Positions 47,096 through 58,039 of a stretch of 64,000 bases of DNA are shown piece after piece. The notes below the pieces were generated by a model. The model saw nothing but the letters and a program-made list of their open reading frames with translations. It did no database searches and was not told the origin of the DNA. The DNA lies in the NCBI GenBank assembly GCA_032622095.1, contig CP136069.1, positions 123,122,126 to 123,186,125 of the forward strand, in the 5' to 3' direction. Made by a program: the position numbers and the translations under genes. Source of the stretch: Siphonodentalium dalli (lineage: Eukaryota; Mollusca; Scaphopoda; Gadilida; Siphonodentaliidae). Each line of letters begins with the position of its first letter. Position 1 is the stretch's first letter.

Positions 47096-47830
47096 ACCGT
47101 TTTCACGGACAACATACCATGGTGGACTGCTTCCAAATATAGTAACGTTATAGAATAATGGGTTTTTAATGCGAGAATCGGTCATACAAGTGAGATAATT
47201 ACATAGGACTTGTATAACATAGTAACGGATTACTCAAGTTTCTGAGCTCATGAAATCGGATACCCAATAACGGACATCCCAAAAACAGCCAATTTTGTCA
47301 CTCAAACCTCCCATTTGTGAAATATAAGGAAGCCAACCGGATTTTTCTATGTGATATATATTCGTCATAAGACCCCTGTTTAATGGTGTGTTGCCATTGA
47401 GATGGCGGTCGAGACATGCATGAGATACACCCCTCGGACACGTATTTGCCATTTTTTCGCTACAAGGAATTTTGGGCCATATAATACCATGCGCGTCGGT
47501 ATTGTTGGTGTGTTCAGATTGTATTTCCACATCCGCTTCGAATCGGTTCTGAATCAACTGGACCATGGCCATTATGATGTGAATGACGGCTATTCTGGTA
47601 GCCATCCTGGCAGCCATTTTGAACTATCGCGTATGCGTTAATTTGTTTGGTTCTGATGTCTTATGCCACATTTAACAGTATCATGTCGAAAATTGGAGAT
47701 ATGCACACAAAATGATTGAGCAATAAAAGCATAGAAAACACACTCCAAAATTGTATTCTTGAGAAAATTATTGAATAGTAGATATTTGTTTATGATATAT
47801 CCGAAAATGCCACTTTTGTCCGGCCCTGTC
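47096..47830. other. Unassigned stretch
   Basis: The minus-strand frame 47,234-47,617 has no motif. Nothing else. Confidence 0.4.
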
Positions 47831-47834
47831 ATTA

Positions 47835-47935
47835 ACGGACTAGAGTCACTAGACTATACAACACAGAGGTCAGTCCCCTCGCTACGCTAAGTCTGCGCAG
47901 GGGACTGAACTCTGCATAGAGCTCGACTGCATACA
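47835..47935. repeat. Hairpin
   Basis: AGAGTTCAGTCCCCTGCGCA-type arms: TCAGTCCCCTCG pairs imperfectly with the inverse of GCGCAGGGGACTGA, with further pairing outside. Confidence 0.6.
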
Positions 47936-49138
47936 ACCCGGAACAGTCTACTGAAGAAACCCGGATCCTTGATTGCACTCATGTCAGACGCAATTGGGTG
48001 GGTATGTCGGGTCGGAAAAAATTACTAATTCAATTATTTTCCTTATATACACATAAATTTACTCATGTGTGTCCTCTATTAACATTATATAGACTCTAAA
48101 GACTTATCTACATTACTATATCATTTAGTACACAGTTCGCTGCCCGTATAATGGTCAATATATGGTCTGCATGAGGTTCCAATACCGCGGTACAAATTCA
48201 GGCATTCCGGCAGACATAACTCGAAGTTGCCAAGTTTGTGTTTGGTATAAATCACTTGATGCGTTTGCCAATAAAACCGAATACAAATCTCCAGAAACAA
48301 AACATTTTTGTGCTATTCCGTTTGTGTACTTCAACAGTTACGAACACGGGACTAATATCGTTATATGGAACTAAAGCAATATTATGTCGGCATTATCGTA
48401 TTTATCGTATAACAATTGTAATTATATGTTATACTCCACTTAATAATAGGATTTTTTTTCTTAATTAATAATACAGGCATGGTCATTAATTGTTATGGAA
48501 CCCCATCGGAAAATATATAATAGATGTGGCGTCAGCCATGTAGCCCCGAGCGAGCGACATGCGTACTATGTATACACGGGGCTAACCCCATGTAGTGCCA
48601 CCTCATCCTTCCAGACATCAAACCATAGGTTTTTAGCATTCTGATTGGCTCTGTACCTCCGATCAGTCACAACATTGCTACACAATACACACAATACCAG
48701 TTCACAACCAAGGAATGGACACGCAATTCACCTGATTTTAAAACTGTTTTATACAACGTTAACACACGATAACAGGCTCAGAATTATGTTGGGGTTAGAT
48801 TTGTTGTTTGTGCAGGTTTATGCATAGCTTGGTTCACAGAATAAAGTACCTATATTAATATGATTGAAGCAGATTGGGATAGAAATGTTTAATGTCATTT
48901 ATTTTTATCAATAGTCAATGATAATGGCGAAGACTCAATGGTATGGTAGGATGACACATATAGTTTTGAACTAGCTATACATTTGGAATGGTATTTCTAA
49001 TAAAAACAAATGAAATTATCAATGGCACTGCAGCTCAACTTGTAGGTGGGTAATTTCATGTGTTACAGTCAATGGAACGGTTAGGGAATGCGGAAAGTTA
49101 AAATGCCTAAGTAATATACTATTGGTGTCAACATGAAG
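47936..49138. other. Unassigned stretch
   Basis: A small imperfect hairpin around GTAGCCCCG / CGGGGCTAAC at about 48,541-48,590; otherwise nothing. Confidence 0.45.
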
Positions 49139-49154
49139 AGAGAGAGAGAGACAG

Positions 49155-49240
<86 letters not shown>
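49139..49240 (+). repeat. (GA)n microsatellite
   Basis: About 100 bp of GA repeats with one GACAGCAAG interruption. Confidence 0.97.
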
Positions 49241-49243
<3 letters not shown>

Positions 49244-49589
49244 TATATAGTAACATCCAATATATATATATATCTTTATTGCCTCCAGTATTGAAGATTT
49301 AACAAGACATAGTATACATGAATGTAACATAAATACATTTAGCAATCAAGAAGTAATGAAAAGACAGACAAGAGAACAAACTACCGAGGAAAAGAATACC
49401 ATTCTAATTGTATGTACACGAACACGAGCTTACATATCACATCAACAGAAAACACACGCCCTCTCGACCACACCCGTACGCATATACAATCTAACACATG
49501 GCGCAGACACAAACACAACCGTACATACATACGTTATGATGCACTGTCACAACAGCACACCATAAGCAGGTGCATACAATTACAAAAGG

Positions 49590-49985
49590 AACTCTAGTGA
49601 AGGATGTGGTATGTAGGGTGTGACAAAGGATTTTGTCTTGCTAAGAGTAGAATACAAGATGGCTGCCGGTGGCCATGTTTTTCATCGAAAATTCGATAAC
49701 TCCCATCTAGAGGTGATTCTAAACATGCCTGTATATTTTCAAAACAATTCTCCAATAAATGCGGGCTGCATGGTGTGCCGATGGATTCAAATTTGAAATC
49801 CAAGATGGCTGCTGGCGGCCATGTTTTTATACGAATTTCAGTAAAAGTTGATGACTCCCATCTAGAGGTCACCCCGAAGTTCCATATGCAGTTTGGTGAT
49901 GATCGGATGAGAGATGGACATGTAGGGTGTGCTAAATTATTTAGTCATATAAAGAGTCAAATCAAAGATGGCCGATAGCAGCCAT
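49590..49985. repeat. Repeat with AAGATGGCTGCYGGYGGCCA units, part 1
   Basis: Imperfect units carry GGATGTGGTATGTAGGGTGT, AAGATGGCTGC-GG-GGCCATG, GATGACTCCCATCTAGAGGT and ATTTTCAAAACAATTC. They resume at about 50,460-50,990 after an inserted family B copy. Confidence 0.75.
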
Positions 49986-49988
49986 GTT

Positions 49989-50454
49989 TTAAAGGTACTC
50001 AATCTGATCAGACGGTCCCCATATCATCAAGTTACAACAAAAACAACATTTATTCAAATTACGCTTTTGTGATCAGAATCGGCTAATTACAACAAAATAA
50101 TGGTAACCGCTGTCAACTATGGTATAAAATTTCCCAAAACGTGTTATTTGTCAACATGTTGTTCAACGAAATATGGCGTATTAACATTTGAGTATCACGA
50201 AATTTTGCCGTATAACCATTTGATGTTAGAGTTATCCATCTTCATTCGCAATTTTGTCCGAGACCGTGGATTTGACGGCTCTTTTCTGGGCCATAAATGA
50301 TTCCACATTTCAAGAAATAAAAAAATTCAAAAATCGATATCTGATCACTCTGAGCTTTGAAGTGTGAGTTCCTCGACTCGAATCAAATATTTTTTACCCC
50401 CGAAGCCAAAAAAATAGTAATTTGGGAGCTTTATTTCGGACTATGCATCTTTAA
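49989..50454. mobile_element. TTAA repeat family B, diverged copy
   Basis: Begins TTAAAGGTACTCAATCTGAT and ends CATCTTTAA, and contains CTCGACTCGAATCAAATATT and TTACCCCCGAAGCC as in the copies at 53,571 and 55,388. It is inserted in the AAGATGGC repeat, so it is younger than that repeat. Confidence 0.75.
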
Positions 50455-50914
50455 CAGAATTCGGGGGAAATGGTAAGCTCTCATCTAGAGGTCACACCGA
50501 AAATCAATATCAAGTTTGGTGGTGATCGGATGAGGGATGTAGTCTGTAGGGTGCGCCACAGGATTTAGTCATGCAAAGAGTAAAATCCAAGACGGCTGCC
50601 TGTGGCCATGATTGTTTTACGTCGACAATTGTTCAAATTCGGTAGCTCCCGTCTAAAGGTGATTCTAAACATGCTTGTAAATTTTTCCAAACAATTCTGC
50701 AATAAATGCATGCTGCGATAGCTCCCATCTCGAGGGGATCGTAAACATGGCTGTAAATTTTCAAAACAATGTTCCAATAAATGCGGGTCGATGAAATCAA
50801 ATTTGAAATCCAAGATGTCTGCTAGCGGTAGTGTTTTTTTTAACGAATTTCGGAAAAAATCGATGACTCCCATCTAGAGGTCACCCCGAAGATCCATATG
50901 AATGATTTTGGTGA
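50455..50914. repeat. Repeat with AAGATGGCTGC units, part 2
   Basis: Continuation of 49,590-49,985 with the same words. Confidence 0.7.
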
Positions 50915-50993
50915 TGGTCGGGTGGGAGATGTGACCTGTAGGGTGTGCTAACTTAGCACACCCTACAGGTCACATCTCGCACCCGACCATCTG
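50915..50993. repeat. Near-perfect hairpin with almost no loop
   Basis: GATGGTCGGGTGGGAGATGT running into GACCTGTAGGGTGTGCTAA is followed almost immediately by its inverse, with one mismatch visible near the base of the stem. It lies 240 bp upstream of the DFPase start codon. Confidence 0.95.
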
Positions 50994-51054
50994 CTAACAT
51001 ATTATGTTTTTCTCTGACCCAAGATATCATATATGGACATTGAGCAAAATGTTT

Positions 51055-51071
51055 GGGGGGGGGGGGGGGGG
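51055..51071 (+). repeat. G homopolymer (17 G)
   Basis: Uninterrupted G run about 160 bp before the DFPase start codon. Confidence 0.9.
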
Positions 51072-51233
51072 TAACAAAAGATGGACAAAAGGCAATAAAC
51101 TTACAGTCGCTAACACGCCATGTCACTTTAAGTGAAAAATAAACAAACGTGACAGTCATGAGTGCTATTTCGCATCTATCCGACAGCTCTGTGTCGTTCA
51201 AGGTCCGATGCGCAGCTATATAACTGCATTGAC

Positions 51234-51401
51234 ATGGAGATTGTGGACGGCTTGGATTTCGAAAAGATTTTTGAGGGTCTGCCAGGTGCCGAGGGTCCTG
51301 TTTTCACAAAAGATGGACATTTTTTCGCCGTTGCACCCGAAGTGGAACGAGAAGGAATGCCAGCCGGTGAAATACACATGATCGACATAGCTAACAAAAC
51401 G
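51234..51401 (+). CDS. DFPase-like calcium-dependent hydrolase, exon 1
   Basis: Encodes 56 residues beginning MEIVDGLDFEKIFEGLPGAE, clearly the N-terminus of a diisopropyl-fluorophosphatase-type six-bladed beta-propeller (the squid enzyme hydrolyses organophosphates such as DFP). The motif PGAEGPVF places the calcium-ligand Glu at residue 20 (Glu21 in the squid enzyme), followed by the conserved blade-1 signature APEVE...PAGEI. The ATG at 51,234 has G at -3 and +4, and starting here gives the family's usual N-terminus, although the frame is open further upstream. The exon ends at a clean donor ACG|GTATGTG in phase 0. The physiological substrate in animals is unknown. The next exon is 9.3 kb away. 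No signal peptide, so cytosolic. Confidence 0.88.
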
Positions 51402-52109
51402 GTATGTGTTTCCGCTCTTTTTAATCCATATCAATCGATATGTCTCTACTGTAATGCGATTGAAGACGAGTAACTCTACTAAAACACATTCTGCTTTACT
51501 GCGCTGCACACTTAAAACAAGCAAACCATAGTCAGAATTTGTAATGCCCTCAATGTCATATTATTAGGGATATACAAGATATGTTGGAGCTTTAATGTAA
51601 TGATTCAAACTCCATGCAGCGCCCTCTCCGTTATCACTGCGATAGATCACTGCCACAAGGATGGTACTTTGCGGACCATCTATATTTCTACGCATCGTCG
51701 GAACTGTATTTTGTCACCTATTATTTTATTTTGACCACCACAAGTTTGCAATAATCGTAATTCTTTCGGTATTGATAAGAAAAATATGAACTGATCCAGA
51801 TATAGACAATTTTAATCCTAAAACATAAGAATTACATGTAAGATCATGTCAGAAATCCTTACCAAATGTCCCAATGGCCGTGGTATCTCAGCGGAACGAT
51901 GGGAGGTAACTCTGACTGGTGTTTGGTAGTGATTGTGAAAAATGTGTATATAGGTCACCCCTATATGTAGTTGATTATATGTAATTTGTTTTGAATGTGT
52001 TTATAGTGTGCGTTTAGTGAAACAGCATGTGAAAATCGGACATGCCAAAATTGAGGCAGTTGCAAATAACAGTTAATACATTAAAAGTTACACATTAAAA
52101 TAAAATACA

Positions 52110-52430
52110 TGTAATAGGCCAGGCAATACGTACACGCTTGACTACCAAAAGATAACATATCGGGGTTCACGATATCATGGCTATTGACATACAATCGCGA
52201 CCACGGGAGGCACGTGATGTTCGATTGAATATCAGAATGTTGGGTATCATATAATACCATATCACATAATATGTCAAATATAGCGAATTATCGAAATATG
52301 AAATAAAACGAAAAAGCGAAATAGGAAAATATATCGAAATAGGAAAATACAGCGAAATAGCGAAATAGGGAGAAATATAGAACGAAATATAGAAATATGA
52401 AATTATTTTTATAAACGAAATAACGGAGAT
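52110..52430. repeat. Dispersed repeat E with CGAAATA array, copy 2
   Basis: Collinear with 9,230-9,600: GGGGTTCACGAT, CAATCGCGACCACGGGAGGC, ATATCAGAATGTTGG, then CGAAATA words. Confidence 0.75.
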
Positions 52431-52555
52431 ATGCTACTCCAGAAATTTGACCTGTATCACTAAAATCACGGAACCGGGGCTGGATTTCTCTCTGAAACCA
52501 CGAAACAGATCGGGATGAATTCAATACGGCCGCGACTCATTGATCTCGCTTATTG
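52431..52555. repeat. Fragment of the 316-474 hairpin family
   Basis: TGCTACTCCAGAAATTTGAC, CACGGAACCGGGGCTGG and ACGGCCGCGACTCA match the hairpin family. Confidence 0.65.
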
Positions 52556-53109
52556 ATTGAAATTTTCATCGCCAAACATGCAACGGCCATTGCATTGATA
52601 CCCTAATAACCACACACACATTGCCAAAAAAAAGTGGCGAACGCCTTGATGATTGACTAACACTAACTGATAGTTTCTCGGTTCTCTTATACGACATTTT
52701 GAAGTTTGTTATTTGTTCTAAATTCTATTGAAATATAGAGGTCTGAATAGTGCATGAAATAGCATGCAGAATAATAGTCAGGCCAAAAGTTTCTAATCAC
52801 ATATTTAGTCCATCCAAGTACGCAAACAAAATACTGGTTCCCGATGAAGATATTATTTTTAAAAAACATTTACTGACAGAAGTCAATCTATACGGCGGCT
52901 GAACACTGAATGGTTTACAAACAATCCCGAGACTCGTTATCGATAATTTCGACTAGGTTTCATTTACCACCTATTATTAAAACAACTCAATGGTTGAGAT
53001 ATATAATCCATGGATTCCGATTATTGGAGACTATAGATAATCATAATTCCTTCAAGGTTTCGTGAATGCAGCACTTCCGTTAAACAGCTACCCTTCAAAT
53101 TATTACAAC

Positions 53110-53430
53110 AACTAAATATCGAAAGCAATTAACGCGGTCATAAAAGTTACATACTGCACCAAAGATACATCCGCGAATTTGCGCGAAGATACATCCGCGA
53201 ACACATATATCCTGCAAAAAGTATAACCGGTACGCACATAGCGAGTACGCATTTGATCATGTTTTCCCCATAGCTGCTATGACACCACCATATCAGCCTC
53301 GCAGTAATACACACCCAAAAAATATCAAAAGCAATTAAAGCGTCATAAAAGTTACATACTGCACCAATGAGACATCCGCGAATACATACATCCTGCAAAA
53401 GGTCTAACTAGTATGCACATAGCTAGTTAC
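53110..53430. repeat. Dispersed repeat family C, two partial copies
   Basis: Two partial copies in tandem with ACATACTGCACCAA, GATACATCCGCGAA and ATCCTGCAAAA words. Confidence 0.65.
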
Positions 53431-53570
53431 ACCCTGTAGAGCGCGTAATAATACATAGACCTAAACATGAAGCAATAAGTGAAATGTATTGGATGAAATG
53501 ATAACGTATAGGCAAAGTAATAATGCGATATATAATCACTTATAATAAGAATAATGTATCATTTTTTAAA

Positions 53571-54047
53571 TTAAAGGTACTCAATCCGAACAGAGGGTCC
53601 CCATCTCAACAGATTCCAACAACAACAATCCGATCAGAGGGTCCTATATTACTATTTCTTTGGCTTTGGGGGTTAAAAATATTTGATTCGAGTCGAGGAA
53701 CCCATCAAACAAAGCTCAGAGTTATTAGATATTGATTTTTGAAATTTGTTATTAACTCGAGATGAGTACTAATAACTGCCGTAATCTGCTCTGGATGTGT
53801 ACTCCAAATCTATTCAAACAGACAAGGATGGATAACTCTAAAATCAAGTGGTAATTTTAACGCAATATTGACTGAGTTCTGGGCCAGATAGTATTCCCGA
53901 TAATGAAAAATAATAGATTTATAAAATCGATATCTAACAAATCTGAGCTTTGATGGGTGACTTCCTCGACTCGAATCAAATATTTTTGACCCCCGAAGCC
54001 ATTGAAATAGTAATTGAGAGGAGTTTTATCGGATTGAGTACCTTTAA
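53571..54047. mobile_element. TTAA repeat family B, complete copy
   Basis: 477 bp, from TTAAAGGTACTCAATCCGAA to TCGGATTGAGTACCTTTAA. It contains a symmetrical pair of ATTCGAGTCGAGGAA-type blocks in inverse orientation. Very similar, inverted, to 55,388-55,863. No ORF. Confidence 0.85.
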
Positions 54048-54375
54048 CTTTTTCGTTTATAAAGATGCATTCAGGGTTACAGACCTCCACTTTCTACACG
54101 GAGTATAAAAGAATGTAACACAATTTGGTTTGTCCAATCGATAACATGTCATATCCAATAAAATCTTCTCATAGCTTGTATAAGAAATACTGATAGTCGA
54201 GGTCGCCACAAAATTACGATGTATAGTTACTAGTTTATTGTCTACACGATGTAAATCCGCCGCGATGGTGTTGTATATACACATATACTATCTCCAGCAA
54301 TGACCAAGAACCGGAACTGCTATCAGCTCCAAGATATACGAAAATATCACAGAAATATTACAAGAATATATTTGT

Positions 54376-54432
54376 CAGTTTTGAATTCGCGCAGCTAGGT
54401 GCGCGAATTTAAAGTGCGCAAATTCAAAACTG
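54376..54432. repeat. Hairpin
   Basis: CAGTTTTGAATTCGCGC pairs with GCGCAAATTCAAAACTG (one mismatch); the loop region holds a second CGCGC pair. Confidence 0.85.
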
Positions 54433-54559
54433 AGCGAAAGATAGTACAGCGCGAATTTAAATACGAGTAAGGTATATTAATTAGCCTGTTGTCCAGAATA
54501 CACATTTAAGTAACTAATTCATTTATTTAGTCTTCCCAATACACTGTTCAAAGAGTTTC

Positions 54560-54780
54560 CGTAAGTTTACGGAGTAAAGCGCTGGACAAATATTTTCCAG
54601 AACTTTGTTCCGTAAAATTACGGAGCTATTAACCGTAATATTACACGACATTTGTCCGTAATTTTACGGTATACAATCATCTGTGAAACAATTTTGTCCG
54701 TAAATGTTTATGGTTCAACGTACTGTATTTGTACGGACTTGCGTTCCGTAAGTTTACGGTAAAATCATCTGTGAAAGGAT
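54560..54780. repeat. Cluster of CCGTAANNTTACGG palindromes
   Basis: TTCCGTAAGTTTACGGAG, TTCCGTAAAATTACGGAG, GTCCGTAATTTTACGGTA and TTCCGTAAGTTTACGGTA within 220 bp, with a repeated AATCATCTGTGAAA between them. Confidence 0.85.
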
Positions 54781-54985
54781 TTATCATGTATATCTGACAA
54801 ACATTTGACATATACTTTTATCACATGATTAGCACTATTTTCCGATGTAATATTCGAGCGTAATAGACACGTGTAATATCGTCGCGTGCTATGACGTCAC
54901 GCTGCTCTTTGGGACAATGATCGCTGGCTGCAGTTAATTGTTGTTTTCGATAATTTTTTAGCGATTATATGATCATGTGATAACA

Positions 54986-55132
54986 AGTATCTCAAACTCG
55001 TTCTATTTTATACGTAATTTATCAACCTCGTCCACTAAATTCTATTTGAGCCTCGGTAAACCTCGACTCAAATCGAATTTAGTGAACTCGGTTGATAAAT
55101 TCCGTATAAAATAGTAACTCGTTTGAGATACT
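54986..55132. repeat. Foldback hairpin
   Basis: AGTATCTCAAACTCG to CGTTTGAGATACT, with a stem through TATTTTATACG / CGTATAAAATA and AAATTCTATTTGAG / CTCAAATCGAATTT, and a loop near CCTCGGTAAACC. Confidence 0.85.
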
Positions 55133-55387
55133 CTATATACAGTGGCTCGAGGTTAAATATACAGTTCCTTTCATTTCATTGCCTCTTATACGTTACATGA
55201 AGACAATTTTAAGTGTATAATTATAGGAAATTGTTGGAACTAAAAATTGTTTGGCTGAATTCGTTTAATTCGTAGGTTCTGCAGAGCAGCATGTCCCGGT
55301 TAACACCGTTTGTCGTCATTTCGCATGCAAATTCACACATTTCGCATGCAAATTATACACATTTTGTTTAGTTTCAATATTTCTTAG

Positions 55388-55863
55388 TTAAAGGTACTCA
55401 ATCCGATCAAACTCCTCTCAATTACTATTTCAATGGCTTCGGGGGTCAAAAATATTTGATTCGAGTCGAGGAAGTCACCCATCAAAGCTCAGATTTGTTA
55501 GATATCGATTTTAGAAATCTATTATTTTTCATTATCGGGAATACTATCTGGCCCAGAACTCAGTCAAAATTGCGTTAAAATTACCACTTGATTTTAGAGT
55601 TATCATCCTTGTCTGTTTGAATAGATTTGGAGTACACATCCAGATCAGATTACGGCAATTATTAGTACTCATCTCGAGTTAATAACAAATTTCAAAAATC
55701 AATATCTAATAACTCTGAGCTTTGTTTGATGGGTTCATCGACTCGAATCAAATATTTTTTACCCCCAAAACCAAAGAAATAGTAATATAGGACCCTCTGA
55801 TCGGATTGTTGTTGTTGGAATCTGTTGAGATGGGGACCCTCTGTTCGGATTGAGTACCTTTAA
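55388..55863. mobile_element. TTAA repeat family B, complete inverted copy
   Basis: Inverse of 53,571-54,047 with few differences. The 1.34 kb between the two copies is unrelated to either. Confidence 0.85.
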
Positions 55864-56044
55864 TACCTGTTCCTTAGTAATGCATTTCACTGTACGTGAA
55901 GGTCCCTACTCGAAATGGCACGATTTAAGCATCGACGTACATATATGTCGATGATTTAAGTGACTTTGTGATCTATTTTGCTTTGCGTTGCTTATACAAT
56001 CATGAAATGTCTTCGGCATGGTTAATTAATTAAATATTTATTGC

Positions 56045-56513
56045 GATATCTATGGGCGCCATTCGGTCGGAAATTACATGAAATAAAAGTTAATGGTGGT
56101 TTGTGAAAACAATTACAATCTAGTATTTCAAACCAATAGTCTCCATTTTAAAACCAATAGTCGTGAGAAATCGGCTATTGGTTAGAAATATGTCCATTGA
56201 TTAAGAAAATATGGCTATTGAAACGGAATATACGTTTATTGAATATGCGATGGCTGTACTAATTGTTTGTTATTAGATATTAGTTGAACAGTGAATACTA
56301 TTAAATTAAAATAGAACATTAATTTTGCATCAGTCAACATTGATTATGAATCTACATCTATATTAAAACGGAATTGTCTCTTATTGAATCCAAGAACGAC
56401 TATTGGTTTGAAAATGGAGACTATTGGTTTGAAATAGATTGTAATTGTTTTCAAAAATCACCATTTACTTTTATTTCATGTAATTTCCGACCGAATGGCC
56501 GCCCATAGATATC
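56045..56513. repeat. Foldback repeat, ~110-bp arms
   Basis: GATATCTATGGGCGCCATTC to its inverse ending at 56,513. The arms continue through CGGTCGGAAATTACATGAAA, ACAATTACAATCTA and ACCAATAGTCTCCATTTT. The spacer repeats 'GGCTATTGGTT' and 'TTATTGAAT' words. It ends about 300 bp from the 3' end of the receptor transcript. Confidence 0.9.
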
Positions 56514-56812
56514 AGCTCACAGAAGTCACACAAAAAGCTTACAATCTCGAGCGGGGACCACCCCCTACTGGGAAGTATATTAATGAGGAGCAAGTATATT
56601 AGTATTAACAAATAAATAAATTCCTGTCTTGTTTGTTCAATGTTATCAAGTTGGCTGTCAAAACGACCGGGTCAGAACATCAAAACTTTCCCAGTTTTTT
56701 TACTGGTGGAATATGTCGATCTCTATGGGTGTACGTACAGGGTAGAGATTCGTGACATGCTCTACATTAGGATCTGCAATGACTGAATCAGTCTGAATGC
56801 CAGTTAGTTTAG

Positions 56813-56818
56813 TTTATT
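56813..56818 (-). terminator. Poly(A) signal of the receptor gene
   Basis: AATAAA on the minus strand, 52 bp downstream of the receptor stop codon. Confidence 0.6.
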
Positions 56819-56869
56819 GTGTATTTCCTGGCAACTGAATTCTCTCTTCACAGCTGCTCTTTGTGAGTA

Positions 56870-58039
56870 TTACAATGTCAGGAATGAGAATATTCCAATA
56901 GTAATTGCTACTGCGGCGATGCCGTGTAAAATGAAGAATATGAAATCCATTTTCCTCGCCACTGTCTTTCTTTTTGTCAATCTATCTCCACTAGGACTCT
57001 GTGGTTTTGCAGATACTCGTCTTCTAGATAGACAGCAACACTGTTTAAGGGTCGATTCGTGTTCTTCTCTGTCATTCAGCCAGATGGCTATGGCGGCCAT
57101 GAATACCGCGACTGCACACATGACTAGCGTGAGGATGAGGTAAAGCAGGAAATAGCTAGTAGAACTCGCTGTGCGTGGTGTGAGGCCTGCTATGTATGTC
57201 ACGTATACAGCATCGGTAAGAAAGATCGAAACAGCAAAGGATAGTTTCTCACCCGACTCTGCAGGGACCAAGAAAACCGTTGTTGCTAAAAAGGTCAAGG
57301 CAATTGGCGGTATGATGTCAATCATAGCGTGCAATGTCGGTTTCCTTTGAATGTTGAAGTTGAATGCCATCATTTCAGTTTGGTGTTGTTGTGATTTGGA
57401 TTGCGATCCTTCACACGACACAAGCGCCCACAGTGTGTTATCTTCATACAGATTCAACCGAACGGCTATTCTTGATACAGCCACATGCTCCTTTTTGTAT
57501 GTCTCTATGTTCAGATTTAAGATGCATGTTTGTTTGTCATATGGATAAAAGGTAATATCTAACAAACATGAGAACCGAAACATAGCACGGACATTCATCT
57601 GAACGGACCCAGATGAATAGAAGCTTACGTAACTGCGTGTTGTATCCAGTAGAGATTCTGAACTTCCAATACTATTCGTCACCGCTAATGGAGGAGACCA
57701 TACGTTTGCTGTGGTGATTGCGACCTCGGTATCTGACTCGAAGATACCATAACTCGAACCGTTGAACCTGAGTCGTTCATCTTCCCAATGGACTTTCAAA
57801 TCACCAAGGACTTCCATTTCGTCGCTTGTTTCGATGATCCGCACAATCTGCTTTGGCAGAAAGGTTATCGTGACGTTCGTTGTTGTGTTTTTAGGTGGTC
57901 TTACTCTGACGTCATAGCCGGACGTGTCGAGGAGGTCTCTCAGGAGTGCGGTCTCATCCGGAACAAAAGACAGAGATATCACTAAATCTGAGCAATGAAT
58001 CATTATCAGGGAACAAACTGCCAGCACGTATGCAAACAT
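56870..58039 (-). CDS. Cys-loop receptor (nicotinic-like), intronless
   Basis: A complete 389-residue pentameric ligand-gated channel subunit in one exon. In order: hydrophobic signal peptide (1-24); extracellular domain with N-glycosylation sequons at N51, N55 and N93; the VWSPP element (113-117); and the Cys loop C158-x13-C172 containing the diagnostic FYPYDKQTC. Then TM1 (about 236-258), TM2 (264-286, preceded by SGEKLSF, whose Glu is typical of cation channels), TM3 (294-320), a short cytoplasmic loop (321-363) with a CCC cluster, and TM4 (364-387). The loop C region (SCEGSQS) has only one Cys, so it lacks the vicinal pair of a classical acetylcholine-binding alpha subunit. Resembles divergent, expanded nicotinic-like subunits of lophotrochozoans. 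It lies within DFPase intron 1 on the opposite strand; no in-frame damage. Confidence 0.9.
   Translation of the reverse strand: MFAYVLAVCSLIMIHCSDLVISLSFVPDETALLRDLLDTSGYDVRVRPPKNTTTNVTITFLPKQIVRIIETSDEMEVLGDLKVHWEDERLRFNGSSYGIFESDTEVAITTANVWSPPLAVTNSIGSSESLLDTTRSYVSFYSSGSVQMNVRAMFRFSCLLDITFYPYDKQTCILNLNIETYKKEHVAVSRIAVRLNLYEDNTLWALVSCEGSQSKSQQHQTEMMAFNFNIQRKPTLHAMIDIIPPIALTFLATTVFLVPAESGEKLSFAVSIFLTDAVYVTYIAGLTPRTASSTSYFLLYLILTLVMCAVAVFMAAIAIWLNDREEHESTLKQCCCLSRRRVSAKPQSPSGDRLTKRKTVARKMDFIFFILHGIAAVAITIGIFSFLTL

Noticed and set aside
47234..47617. 127-codon minus-strand ORF
   Set aside because: No motif, partly repeat-like (CAGCCATTTTGAAC), no splice support.
51885..51925. tRNA-like or SINE A-box (GTGGTATCTCAGCGG)
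   Set aside because: No matching B box or cloverleaf nearby; no tRNA gene could be supported anywhere in the window.
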